A DNA stretch of 14,822 nt from Draconibacterium orientale (GTDB lineage Bacteria; Bacteroidota; Bacteroidia; Bacteroidales; UBA1556): the NCBI GenBank assembly GCA_022736595.1, contig DZDC01000054.1:1-14822 (forward strand). The letters are read 5' to 3'. This document shows, piece by piece, positions 7,965 through 14,259 of the stretch (position 1 is its first letter; each line of letters begins with the position of its first letter). Made by a program: the position numbers and the translations under genes. The notes under the pieces were generated by a model that ran no database searches, was not told the origin of the DNA, and saw nothing but the letters and a program-made list of their open reading frames with translations.

Positions 7965-8162
7965 CAGGCTGAAAAATTTCATTCTGAGCTTTAATTTAGT
8001 AATTCGTCAAAAACCAACTTATACAAAATGAAATGAGCCAATATTGTAGAATTACCAATTTATCTCCCTTGCAAGCCTGGAGGCAGACGACGGTAAAGAT
8101 TGAAGTATATAATTCTATGGCTATTTCCATTATGACCTTAATGTAAAAATAAATTATAAAAC
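7965..8162 (+). other. Long glyA leader region, function unknown
   Basis: About 195 bp of untranslated sequence lies between the putative promoter and glyA. It holds a small stem GCC-TGGA-GGC around 8074-8083 and a 37-residue open frame at 8033-8146 that I do not consider convincing. I do not recognise a glycine, tetrahydrofolate or SAM-type riboswitch core. The divergent M16 promoter lies to its left. Otherwise I see nothing in it. Confidence 0.3.
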
Positions 8163-9443
8163 ATGAAAAGAGATCATCAAATATTTGAGCTAATCGAAGC
8201 TGAGCACAAACGCCAAAAACATGGCATCGAACTAATTGCAAGTGAAAACTTTGTTAGCGAACAAGTTATGGAAGCAATGGGTTCAGTACTTACTAATAAA
8301 TATGCCGAAGGCTACCCTGGAAAAAGGTATTATGGGGGTTGCGAAATAGTGGACCAAACCGAGCAACTTGCCATTGACCGTGCCAAAGCGCTCTTTGATG
8401 CTGCTTATGTAAATGTACAACCTCACTCAGGAGCACAAGCCAATGCCGCCGTCTTCTTTGCTTGCATGAAGGCTGGTGATACTTTTATGGGTTTAGACCT
8501 ATCGCATGGGGGTCACTTATCGCATGGCTCTCCGGTAAATCTTTCTGGTATTTTATACAAACCTGTAGCATATCATGTCCACCAAGAAACTGGACTCGTT
8601 GATTACGATGAGATGGAAAAGCTTGCCAAAGAAAATAAGCCCAAAATGATTATTGCTGGAGCTTCAGCTTACAGTCGCGATTGGGATTATGAGCGCATGC
8701 GTCATATTGCAGATCAAGTAGGAGCCCTTTTGTTGGCCGATATTTCTCATCCTGCTGGTCTTATTGCAAAAGGATTGCTCAAAGACCCATTAAAACTCTG
8801 CCATATCGTTACCACCACTACCCACAAAACCCTTCGTGGACCAAGAGGTGGAATGATAATGATGGGTAAAGATTTTGAAAACCCTTGGGGATACACCACT
8901 CCAAAAGGAGAAATAAAAATGATGAGCCAATTGCTCGATTTCGCCGTTTTCCCTGGACAACAAGGTGGTCCCCTCGAACATATTATCGCTGCCAAAGCGG
9001 TTGCTTTTGGTGAAGCCCTCAGCGATCCATTTTTGAAATATGCCATTCAGATGCAACGTAATGCAAAGGTTCTGTCCGAAGCATTTATGGAATTTGGATA
9101 CCATGTGGTTTCAGGTGGTACCGATAACCACAGTATGCTCATCGACCTTAGAAGCAAAGCTCCAGATATTACCGGTAAAATGGTTGAAAATACCTTGGTT
9201 AAAGCCGATATTACCATCAATAAAAACATGGTTCCTTTCGACAGTCGCTCTCCTTTTCAAACCTCTGGATTGCGCGTGGGTACTCCGGCCATCACTACAC
9301 GAGGAATGAAAGAGGAACACATGAGACCCATTGTTGAACTTATCGACCGAGTAATAATGAACATCAACAATGAAGATGAAATCTTAAAAACTAAAAACGA
9401 GGTAAATGCTTTGATGAAACATTTTAAAATGTTTGCCTACTAA
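8163..9443 (+). CDS. glyA: Serine hydroxymethyltransferase
   Basis: A 426-residue PLP enzyme interconverting serine plus tetrahydrofolate with glycine plus 5,10-methylenetetrahydrofolate, the main source of one-carbon units; cytoplasmic. Family hallmarks run in order: IELIASENF near the N-terminus, TNKYAEGYPGKRYYGG (residues about 44-59), VNVQPHSGAQAN (83-94), LSHGGHLSHG (113-122), the PLP region LADISHPAGLIA, and the Schiff-base lysine Lys222 in TTTTHKTLRGPRGG. The C-terminal SGLRVGTPAITTRG is also present. Full family length. ADISHPAGL in place of the commoner DxAHxAGL keeps the functional histidine. The ATG at 8163 is the only start giving the standard N-terminus. It is a single-gene unit closed by the bidirectional terminator at 9462-9499. 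Confidence 0.98.
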   Translation: MKRDHQIFELIEAEHKRQKHGIELIASENFVSEQVMEAMGSVLTNKYAEGYPGKRYYGGCEIVDQTEQLAIDRAKALFDAAYVNVQPHSGAQANAAVFFACMKAGDTFMGLDLSHGGHLSHGSPVNLSGILYKPVAYHVHQETGLVDYDEMEKLAKENKPKMIIAGASAYSRDWDYERMRHIADQVGALLLADISHPAGLIAKGLLKDPLKLCHIVTTTTHKTLRGPRGGMIMMGKDFENPWGYTTPKGEIKMMSQLLDFAVFPGQQGGPLEHIIAAKAVAFGEALSDPFLKYAIQMQRNAKVLSEAFMEFGYHVVSGGTDNHSMLIDLRSKAPDITGKMVENTLVKADITINKNMVPFDSRSPFQTSGLRVGTPAITTRGMKEEHMRPIVELIDRVIMNINNEDEILKTKNEVNALMKHFKMFAY

Positions 9444-9461
9444 AATCGATCTACCTTAAAC

Positions 9462-9499
9462 AAAAAAAGCTGCTTCAATTCTGAGGCAGCTTTTTTTTT
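9462..9499. terminator. Bidirectional Rho-independent terminator
   Basis: AAAAAAAGCTGC (9462-9473) pairs with GCAGCTTTTTTT (9486-9497), and the stem extends inward through TTCA/TGAG with one G-U pair, leaving a 4-nt loop. T-runs exist in both directions (9491-9499 on plus; 9468-9462 read on minus). It sits between convergent glyA and the beta-barrel gene, so it probably serves both. Confidence 0.92.
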
Positions 9500-9508
9500 A
9501 GGTCTGGT

Positions 9509-10261
9509 TTATAATCGACCTGCGATTTGAGTTTTTTCATTCGTCACCTTTTTATAGGTTTCCTTGTTAATCTTAATTACTTGATAAAATGAAAAATAGA
9601 ATATTTTAGACGACATGTATTTATATGGAGTAGTAGCAATACCGGCATTATCAGTCACAACATAATCGGGATTCATCAGGTTATCCATAAAATAGGTAAA
9701 ACGTAAGGTAAGTCCCTTAGGAAAAGTAACCCCAACAAAAACAGAAGGGACAAATCGATTGGTACGAGGACTAAACCACTCCGTGTATTTGCGTTTTCCC
9801 GTCGAAAGAAATTCTTTTTCCTTATAATGATACATCATCTCGATAAATCCACCTCCGAAAACATAAAAATCTTTTTCAAGATTACCTATTTTCAAAGCTA
9901 AAGGAACACTTAGTGCATAGCTTCGTCTCTTCCATTCCACATTATCGGTAACAGTAACGTCGGTACTTTTTTCTTTTGAATAAAAACCAATATTGCGGTT
10001 TCCAATTCCAGTATAAAAACCAAGGGTCTTGTTAAAATCGTAATGGAAGAAATAGTTTAAATGAAACCAAAGGGTAAACCTCATTCCATTGGTAATTGAA
10101 CCATTAACATTGCCATTGGGTAAATTAGCTATGTTATCAGTTTTATAAGCCGCATCTGAGAAACTGAAGATGAATTCCCCTGAAGTGGCATGATAAGCGC
10201 CTTGACCATAACCACTGCTTAATAAAACAATAAAAAGAAGTAAAAAGTAAAATCGAATCAT
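9509..10261 (-). CDS. Putative outer-membrane beta-barrel protein
   Basis: A 250-residue protein I cannot assign to a named family. It begins with a signal peptide (MIRFYFLLLFIVLLSSGYGQ, probable cleavage after the Gln). The rest has the alternating aromatic/hydrophobic strands of a small outer-membrane barrel: TLWFHLNYFFHYDF, LGFYTGIGNRNIGFY, RRSYALSVPLALKIG, DFYVFGGGF, FVPSVFVGVTFPKGLTLRF and KIFYFSFYQVIKI. The layout of a reference-like GFYTGIGNRN and SVPLALKIG is typical of porin-family/OmpW-like Bacteroidota proteins. It is a monocistronic gene on the minus strand, with a TATTTTTG box about 39 bp upstream and the shared terminator just after its stop. It is divergent from porV; whether they work together is not known. 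Confidence 0.72.
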   Translation of the reverse strand: MIRFYFLLLFIVLLSSGYGQGAYHATSGEFIFSFSDAAYKTDNIANLPNGNVNGSITNGMRFTLWFHLNYFFHYDFNKTLGFYTGIGNRNIGFYSKEKSTDVTVTDNVEWKRRSYALSVPLALKIGNLEKDFYVFGGGFIEMMYHYKEKEFLSTGKRKYTEWFSPRTNRFVPSVFVGVTFPKGLTLRFTYFMDNLMNPDYVVTDNAGIATTPYKYMSSKIFYFSFYQVIKINKETYKKVTNEKTQIAGRL

Positions 10262-10299
10262 GGTAAAAATCTATTAAAGTTAAGTTTGAATAAGAATGC

Positions 10300-10307
10300 C
10301 AAAAATA
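10300..10307 (-). promoter_or_regulatory. Candidate -7 promoter box of the beta-barrel gene
   Basis: The minus strand reads TATTTTTG, a perfect TAnnTTTG, 38 bp before the ATG at 10261. No clear -33 element is visible upstream. Confidence 0.45.
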
Positions 10308-10348
10308 GAAAAAAAACTTTCTAAGCTATGATTTTAAAAAGGATACTT

Positions 10349-10356
10349 TATATTTG
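10349..10356 (+). promoter_or_regulatory. Second, distal candidate -7 box upstream of porV
   Basis: TATATTTG, a perfect TAnnTTTG on the plus strand, lies 118 bp upstream of the proximal identical octamer at 10467-10474. A transcript from here would have a ~160-nt leader. It may be fortuitous in this AT-rich spacer. Confidence 0.3.
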
Positions 10357-10466
10357 ACATGCAATAAATTTCACTTTTCCAAAATAACAACGCAATAAAA
10401 AAAACAATTTGAAGTTATTGGTTGAAGTCTGCATAAAAACCATACATCTTAAGTAACAAAAAAGTT

Positions 10467-10474
10467 TATATTTG
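10467..10474 (+). promoter_or_regulatory. Candidate -7 promoter box of porV-ispF-mobA
   Basis: TATATTTG is a perfect TAnnTTTG 49 bp before the porV start. The following CAGGCTGGAAA continues the similarity to the box upstream of glyA. Upstream at 10409-10415 and 10422-10428 the heptamer TTGAAGT is repeated with a 13-bp period and could be a regulator site. The rest of the 262-bp divergent spacer (10262-10523) shows no gene. Confidence 0.55.
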
Positions 10475-10523
10475 CAGGCTGGAAAGGTATAAAATATTTT
10501 AACTTATAAATCAACATAATATT

Positions 10524-11729
10524 TTGAAAAATAGATATTTAACTTTACTTTTCACCACCTTTTTGATGGTGAATAACTTTGGACTAAAAGCTCAAACCTA
10601 CAACGAAATCTTAGGACAAGATGATTTAAATGCCATCACCACTGCTGTTCCATTTTTGCTAATTGCTCCCGACTCGAGAGCTGGCGCAATGGGTGATGCT
10701 GGAGTTTCTTCAAGTCCTGATGTCAATTCACAACATTGGAATGCAAGTAAATATGCATTTATCGAAGATAAGCTTGGCTTTAGTTTGTCGTACAGCCCTT
10801 GGTTGAGAAGTTTGGTTCCTGATATGAGCCTTGCTTATCTAAGTGGCTATTACAAAATCAACGATATGTCGGCCATTTCTGGTTCATTACGCTATTTTAG
10901 CCTTGGCGACATCACTTTTACCGACAAATTTGGCGAATCACAAGGAACCTATCAACCCAATGAATTTGCCATCGACTTTGCCTATTCAAGGAAGCTTGGC
11001 AAAAATTTCTCAGGCTCTGTTTCATTACGTTATATCAACTCAAACCTTACCTTGGGCCAAGAAGTAAACAATCAAGGAACCCAGGTTGGGCAAGCTATTG
11101 CTACTGATGTGGGAGTGTTTTACACCAAAGATGTAAAAATTAAAGATGTAAAAGGGAATGTATCTTTTGGAGCCTCTATTTCGAATATTGGTAATAAGAT
11201 TTCGTACAGCGAAACTTTGGAAACAAATTTTCTCCCCATGAATTTCCGATTTGGGCCCTCATATAAAGTGATTTTAGATAAATACAATTCCATCACTGTG
11301 ACTGTTGATATCAACAAACTTTTGGTGCCTACCCCTCCTATTTATGCTGTTGACTCAGCTGGTAATTACATCCCAGAAGGCGATAGTTACAAAATTGAAA
11401 TGGGAATGGATCCCAATAGAAGTGTTGGTAATTCCATTTTCACTTCATGGTACGATGCTCCTTATGGCTTCAAAGAAGAAATGAGAGAATTCAATATTGC
11501 CAGCGGATTGGAGTATGCGTATGACGAAAAATTCTTTGTAAGAGGAGGTTACTTTTACGAGCACGCTACCAAAGGCAACAGAAAATACATCACGCTGGGT
11601 GCAGGTTTCAAATACAATGTACTTACTATTGACGCTTCGTACCTTGTTTCTGTAGCCCAGAACAATCCAATGGGTAACACCTTGCGTTTTTCACTTCTTT
11701 TCAATTTTGCTGAGACTGAGAAGCAATAA
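10524..11729 (+). CDS. porV: Type IX secretion system outer-membrane protein PorV
   Basis: A 401-residue FadL-like outer-membrane barrel that, in the T9SS, binds cargo at the translocon and shuttles it to the PorU sortase/attachment complex. The signature NAITTAVPFLLIAPDSRAGA followed by MGDAGVSSSPDVNSQHWNASKYAF (residues about 36-78) is diagnostic. A signal peptide (MKNRYLTLLFTTFLMVNNFGLKAQ) precedes it, and alternating strands reach to LRFSLLFNFAE at the C-terminus. The start is TTG at 10524: the only in-frame Met codon nearby (residue 15) would destroy the signal peptide, an in-frame stop lies at 10500-10502, and no ATG occurs between. It overlaps ispF by one base (TAATG). porU is not beside it in this window. 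It is the likely exporter component for the CTD-bearing cargo encoded at 299-3721. Confidence 0.95.
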   Translation: MKNRYLTLLFTTFLMVNNFGLKAQTYNEILGQDDLNAITTAVPFLLIAPDSRAGAMGDAGVSSSPDVNSQHWNASKYAFIEDKLGFSLSYSPWLRSLVPDMSLAYLSGYYKINDMSAISGSLRYFSLGDITFTDKFGESQGTYQPNEFAIDFAYSRKLGKNFSGSVSLRYINSNLTLGQEVNNQGTQVGQAIATDVGVFYTKDVKIKDVKGNVSFGASISNIGNKISYSETLETNFLPMNFRFGPSYKVILDKYNSITVTVDINKLLVPTPPIYAVDSAGNYIPEGDSYKIEMGMDPNRSVGNSIFTSWYDAPYGFKEEMREFNIASGLEYAYDEKFFVRGGYFYEHATKGNRKYITLGAGFKYNVLTIDASYLVSVAQNNPMGNTLRFSLLFNFAETEKQ

Positions 11730-12217
11730 TGAGTTCTTTTAGAATTGGATTAGGTACCGATACTCATCGACTGGCTCCAAATCTTCCTTTAATTCTTGGA
11801 GGCATCACCTTAGAACATGACCACGGATGCGTGGCTCATTCCGATGGAGATGCAGTAATGCATGCCCTCTGTGATGCGCTATTAGGTGCCGCCAACCTAC
11901 GAGATATTGGCTACCATTTCCCAGATAATTTACCCGAAAACAAAGGCAAAGATTCTGCCTACTTTCTTTCAAAAGTGAAATCCTTGCTTGATCAAAAGGG
12001 TTATCGTTTGGTAAATTGCGACATTACCGTCCAAATTCAAACTCCTAAAATCAATCCCTATATCCCTGAAATGCAACATAAACTTGCTCATATATTACAT
12101 TCGGAGCCTGATTGCATTTCAATAAAAGCAAAAACGGGTGAAGGAATAGGATTTATTGGACGAAAGGAAGGTGTTTCGGTTCAGTGCGTTGTGTTGATTG
12201 AGAAAGTAAATGGCTAA
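11729..12217 (+). CDS. ispF: 2-C-methyl-D-erythritol 2,4-cyclodiphosphate synthase
   Basis: A 162-residue enzyme of the non-mevalonate (MEP) isoprenoid pathway that cyclises CDP-methylerythritol 2-phosphate, releasing CMP. Zinc ligands are seen: Asp11 and His13 in GLGTDTHRL, and His45 in AHSDGDAVMHALCDALLGA. The DIGYHFPD segment and the C-terminal IKAKTGEGIGFIGRKEG, which contacts the cytidine diphosphate, are both present. Length is normal and it should act as a cytoplasmic homotrimer. Its ATG overlaps the porV stop by one base and its own stop overlaps the next start by 8 bp, so translation of the three genes is probably coupled. No functional link of isoprenoid synthesis to PorV is implied. 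Confidence 0.97.
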   Translation: MSSFRIGLGTDTHRLAPNLPLILGGITLEHDHGCVAHSDGDAVMHALCDALLGAANLRDIGYHFPDNLPENKGKDSAYFLSKVKSLLDQKGYRLVNCDITVQIQTPKINPYIPEMQHKLAHILHSEPDCISIKAKTGEGIGFIGRKEGVSVQCVVLIEKVNG

Positions 12218-12794
12218 TGTTGATCTAAGTTGCGCAATTAGTGCTGGGGGTAAAGCCAGCCGGATGGGTGGACTCAACAAGGCTCTTATCTCTATTCAAG
12301 GGAAATCTATTCTTGACCGAAACCTTGAAGTTATCACCGAGTTTTTTGATGAAATTATTTTAATTACTCACAGAAAGGATGAGTTTGAAATGTATCTTTC
12401 GCAAATAACTATTGTCGAAGATATTATTCCTAACAGAGGCCCTATTTCTGGATTGCATTCCGCCTTAAGCCACTGTAACCATCAAGCCGTGTTTTTCATG
12501 GCTGCCGACATGCCCAATCTTTCACCAGATTTTATTAAGAAACTTATTCAAGAATTTCATCAGCACCAGGCCGAAGCCGTGGTTATTAGAATCAACGGAA
12601 AACTGGAACCCCTCCAAGCCATCTATAGTGTCAGCATAAAAGAAAAACTCGAAAATTATTTAAACGCTTCCAACAACAACGCCCTCAAAGACTTTATTCA
12701 ATTGCTTAATGTTCGCTACTTGGATTTGGATCTTACTCAAGAAAACCTCAATGCTCTTACCAATATTAACTATCCCGACCAGCTTAACTTTTAA
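12210..12794 (+). CDS. MobA-like nucleotidyltransferase (molybdenum cofactor guanylyltransferase family)
   Basis: A 194-residue GT-A fold nucleotidyltransferase. The N-terminal signature SAGGKASRMGGLNKAL (residues 11-26) is the LAGGxxxRMGxxK NTP-binding loop, with Lys24 as the conserved lysine. VEDIIPNRGPISGLHSAL (69-86) and FFMAADMPNLSP (96-107), whose Asp100 binds Mg, follow. GKLEPLQAIYS (130-140) corresponds to the MobA GxxxPLxAxY element. MobA attaches GMP to molybdopterin; the same fold also serves other MobA-like enzymes, and no other molybdopterin gene is in this window, so I give the family but not the gene symbol. The start at 12210 overlaps ispF by 8 bp. The last 11 bp overlap the convergent channel gene. 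Confidence 0.85.
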   Translation: MANVDLSCAISAGGKASRMGGLNKALISIQGKSILDRNLEVITEFFDEIILITHRKDEFEMYLSQITIVEDIIPNRGPISGLHSALSHCNHQAVFFMAADMPNLSPDFIKKLIQEFHQHQAEAVVIRINGKLEPLQAIYSVSIKEKLENYLNASNNNALKDFIQLLNVRYLDLDLTQENLNALTNINYPDQLNF

Positions 12795-14049
12795 CTTTTG
12801 TACTTATTTCACGAAGGTCGGCGCCACTTACCGATTGAAAAATATTTAAATCGAAACGATGTAAGATTGCAAACAAATGATCAAAAATATCAGATTGCAA
12901 CTGTTCATAATCGGGATTGGTCTTGATGGTACTGAATACATAAATCTCAATGGGTAAACCGTTTTGGGAAGCTTGCAATTGCCTTACAAAAAAAGGCATT
13001 TCGGTATTAATTGTACCCAGAGCCTCAAGATAAAGACTAACGTAAGCTCTAAATATTCCTATATTGGTTTGTGCTCTAAGTGGTTTCTCAAAACTTTCAT
13101 TTTGAGCATTATACTGAATTAACTCTGCTTCTTTATTCTCGAGATAAGATTTAAGCAAAGGGATTTCTATCAACTGATTGATCAATTTTTTGTCGGCAAA
13201 CCGAATCGAATTCATATCAATCATAATCGATCTCTTAATTCTACGCCCACCTGATTCTTCCATTCCTCGCCAGTTTTGAAAACTACCTGAAACCAGTGAA
13301 TAGGTAGGAATAGTGCTGATGGTTCGATCCCAATTTTGAATTTTAACGGTGGTAAGTGAGATGTCGGTTACTATTCCGTCGGCCTCGGCAGAAGCCACAG
13401 TCACCCAATCGCCAACACGCAATAAATCGTTGGCATTGATTTGAATTCCGCCCACAAAACCCAATATGGAATCCTTAAACACCAACATCAATACAGCGGC
13501 AAATGCGCCTAATCCGGTAAGTAACACTCCAATATCCTCCGAAACGATGATACTTATGGCCACTAAAACACCAATAATGATGGTTAACAGTTGTATCACT
13601 TGAATGTACGACTTAACACTTTTCCCTTGATTTTGCTGTTTGGATTCATAAAGCAAATTCATCGAATTAAGAAATGCAACAGCACCACGAATAAATAAAT
13701 ATACGATCCACAATTTAGTTACAAGCTTCGCTGCATACTCCAGCCCATTAAATCGATCAAGCGTTAAATCAATGGTTCTAAACCAAATGTAGGCGGCAAT
13801 AATGTGCAAAAGGTAAGCAAAAACTTTATTCTGAAAAAAGATATCATCCGCATTGGTTTTGGTGCGCGAAATCAACTTTTTAATATATCTCCTACCATAT
13901 TTAGTGAATAAGGTATCCAATATGATAAAAACCAATAGGCTGATAATAAACTGTGTAACTTCAATGGTGAGTATAGAATTATGTGAATTAAACCCTATCT
14001 CACGTAACCATAAATAGTAATTTTGTTCAAACTTGGTAATCCATTCCAT
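12784..14049 (-). CDS. MscS-family mechanosensitive ion channel
   Basis: A 421-residue inner-membrane channel, about the size of the YbdG/YnaI-type members of the MscS family. Hydrophobic segments lie at about residues 27-48, 76-94, 105-128, 149-169 and 174-201. The last is the pore-lining helix (LLTGLGAFAAVLMLVFKDS), leading into the hallmark beta-domain sequence FKDSILGFVGGIQI, GDWVTV, GIVTDISLTTVKIQNWD, and IPTYSLVSGSFQNWRGM. A C-terminal cytoplasmic alpha/beta domain follows. I chose ATG at 14049; an in-frame TTG at 14055 adds only two residues. A TACTTTTG -7 box lies ~21 bp upstream. It likely releases solutes on hypo-osmotic shock. Its 3' end overlaps the mobA-like gene by 11 bp on the opposite strand. 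Confidence 0.93.
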   Translation of the reverse strand: MEWITKFEQNYYLWLREIGFNSHNSILTIEVTQFIISLLVFIILDTLFTKYGRRYIKKLISRTKTNADDIFFQNKVFAYLLHIIAAYIWFRTIDLTLDRFNGLEYAAKLVTKLWIVYLFIRGAVAFLNSMNLLYESKQQNQGKSVKSYIQVIQLLTIIIGVLVAISIIVSEDIGVLLTGLGAFAAVLMLVFKDSILGFVGGIQINANDLLRVGDWVTVASAEADGIVTDISLTTVKIQNWDRTISTIPTYSLVSGSFQNWRGMEESGGRRIKRSIMIDMNSIRFADKKLINQLIEIPLLKSYLENKEAELIQYNAQNESFEKPLRAQTNIGIFRAYVSLYLEALGTINTEMPFFVRQLQASQNGLPIEIYVFSTIKTNPDYEQLQSDIFDHLFAILHRFDLNIFQSVSGADLREISTKVKS

Positions 14050-14069
14050 TTTCAATCGATTTTAATGGT

Positions 14070-14077
14070 CAAAAGTA
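14070..14077 (-). promoter_or_regulatory. Candidate -7 promoter box of the MscS gene
   Basis: The minus strand reads TACTTTTG, a perfect TAnnTTTG, about 20 bp before the chosen ATG. A TTG lies at 14096-14094 on the same strand, 16 bp upstream, slightly short for a -33 element. It sits back to back with the tRNA promoter box. Confidence 0.5.
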
Positions 14078-14085
14078 AAAAATAT

Positions 14086-14093
14086 TACCTTTG
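14086..14093 (+). promoter_or_regulatory. Candidate -7 promoter box of tRNA-Val
   Basis: TACCTTTG, a perfect TAnnTTTG, ends 16 bp before the first base of the tRNA, a suitable distance for a short 5' leader. No clear -33 motif is visible. Confidence 0.55.
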
Positions 14094-14109
14094 CAATTCA
14101 ATTTACATT

Positions 14110-14184
14110 GAGATATTAGCTCAGTTGGTTCAGAGCATCGCCTTGACAGGGCGGGGGTCACTGGTTCGAGTCCAGTATATCTCA
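14110..14184 (+). tRNA. tRNA-Val (anticodon GAC)
   Basis: A 75-nt cloverleaf. The acceptor stem GAGATAT (14110-14116) pairs with ATATCTC (14177-14183), with discriminator A at 14184. The D arm is GCTC/GAGC. The anticodon stem is TCGCC/GGCGG with one G-T pair, and the loop TTGACAG puts anticodon GAC at 14145-14147. The T arm is ACTGG-TTCGAGT-CCAGT. GAC reads GUC, valine. The 3' CCA is not encoded (CTCC follows), so it must be added after transcription. Confidence 0.96.
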
Positions 14185-14202
14185 CTCCTTCAACTATTTT
14201 AT

Positions 14203-14227
14203 TTCCATAAATGATTCATTTATGGAA
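14203..14227. repeat. 25-bp near-perfect palindrome between tRNA-Val and aldehyde dehydrogenase
   Basis: TTCCATAAATGA (14203-14214) and TCATTTATGGAA (14216-14227) are exact reverse complements around a single T. It lies 19 bp after the tRNA and 32 bp before the next ATG. It is not followed by a T-run on either strand. It could be an operator for a dimeric repressor of the dehydrogenase gene, or a hairpin ending or trimming the tRNA transcript; neither is proved. Confidence 0.6.
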
Positions 14228-14259
14228 TCTAATTCAATACAAAAAACCTAAATTACTTC

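Noticed and set aside
135..8105. Shared 11-mer AAAGATTGAAG at 135-145 and 8095-8105, considered as a second copy of the MITE-like element
   Set aside because: An 11-base match is expected by chance many times in a window of this size, and the flanks do not match.
8033..8146. A 37-residue open frame in the glyA leader (ATG at 8033, TAA at 8144)
   Set aside because: Short, with no recognisable family, no ribosome-binding signal and ordinary chance length; kept only as part of the leader description.
7996..8241. An 81-residue minus-strand frame across the glyA start
   Set aside because: It begins inside glyA on the opposite strand and has no recognisable features; most likely a shadow of glyA plus spacer.
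8747..9104. Two ~100-residue minus-strand frames inside glyA
   Set aside because: Antisense shadows of a strongly conserved enzyme gene.
14050..14055. TTG start two codons upstream of the MscS ATG
   Set aside because: An ATG two codons downstream is a more usual start and loses nothing from the protein.
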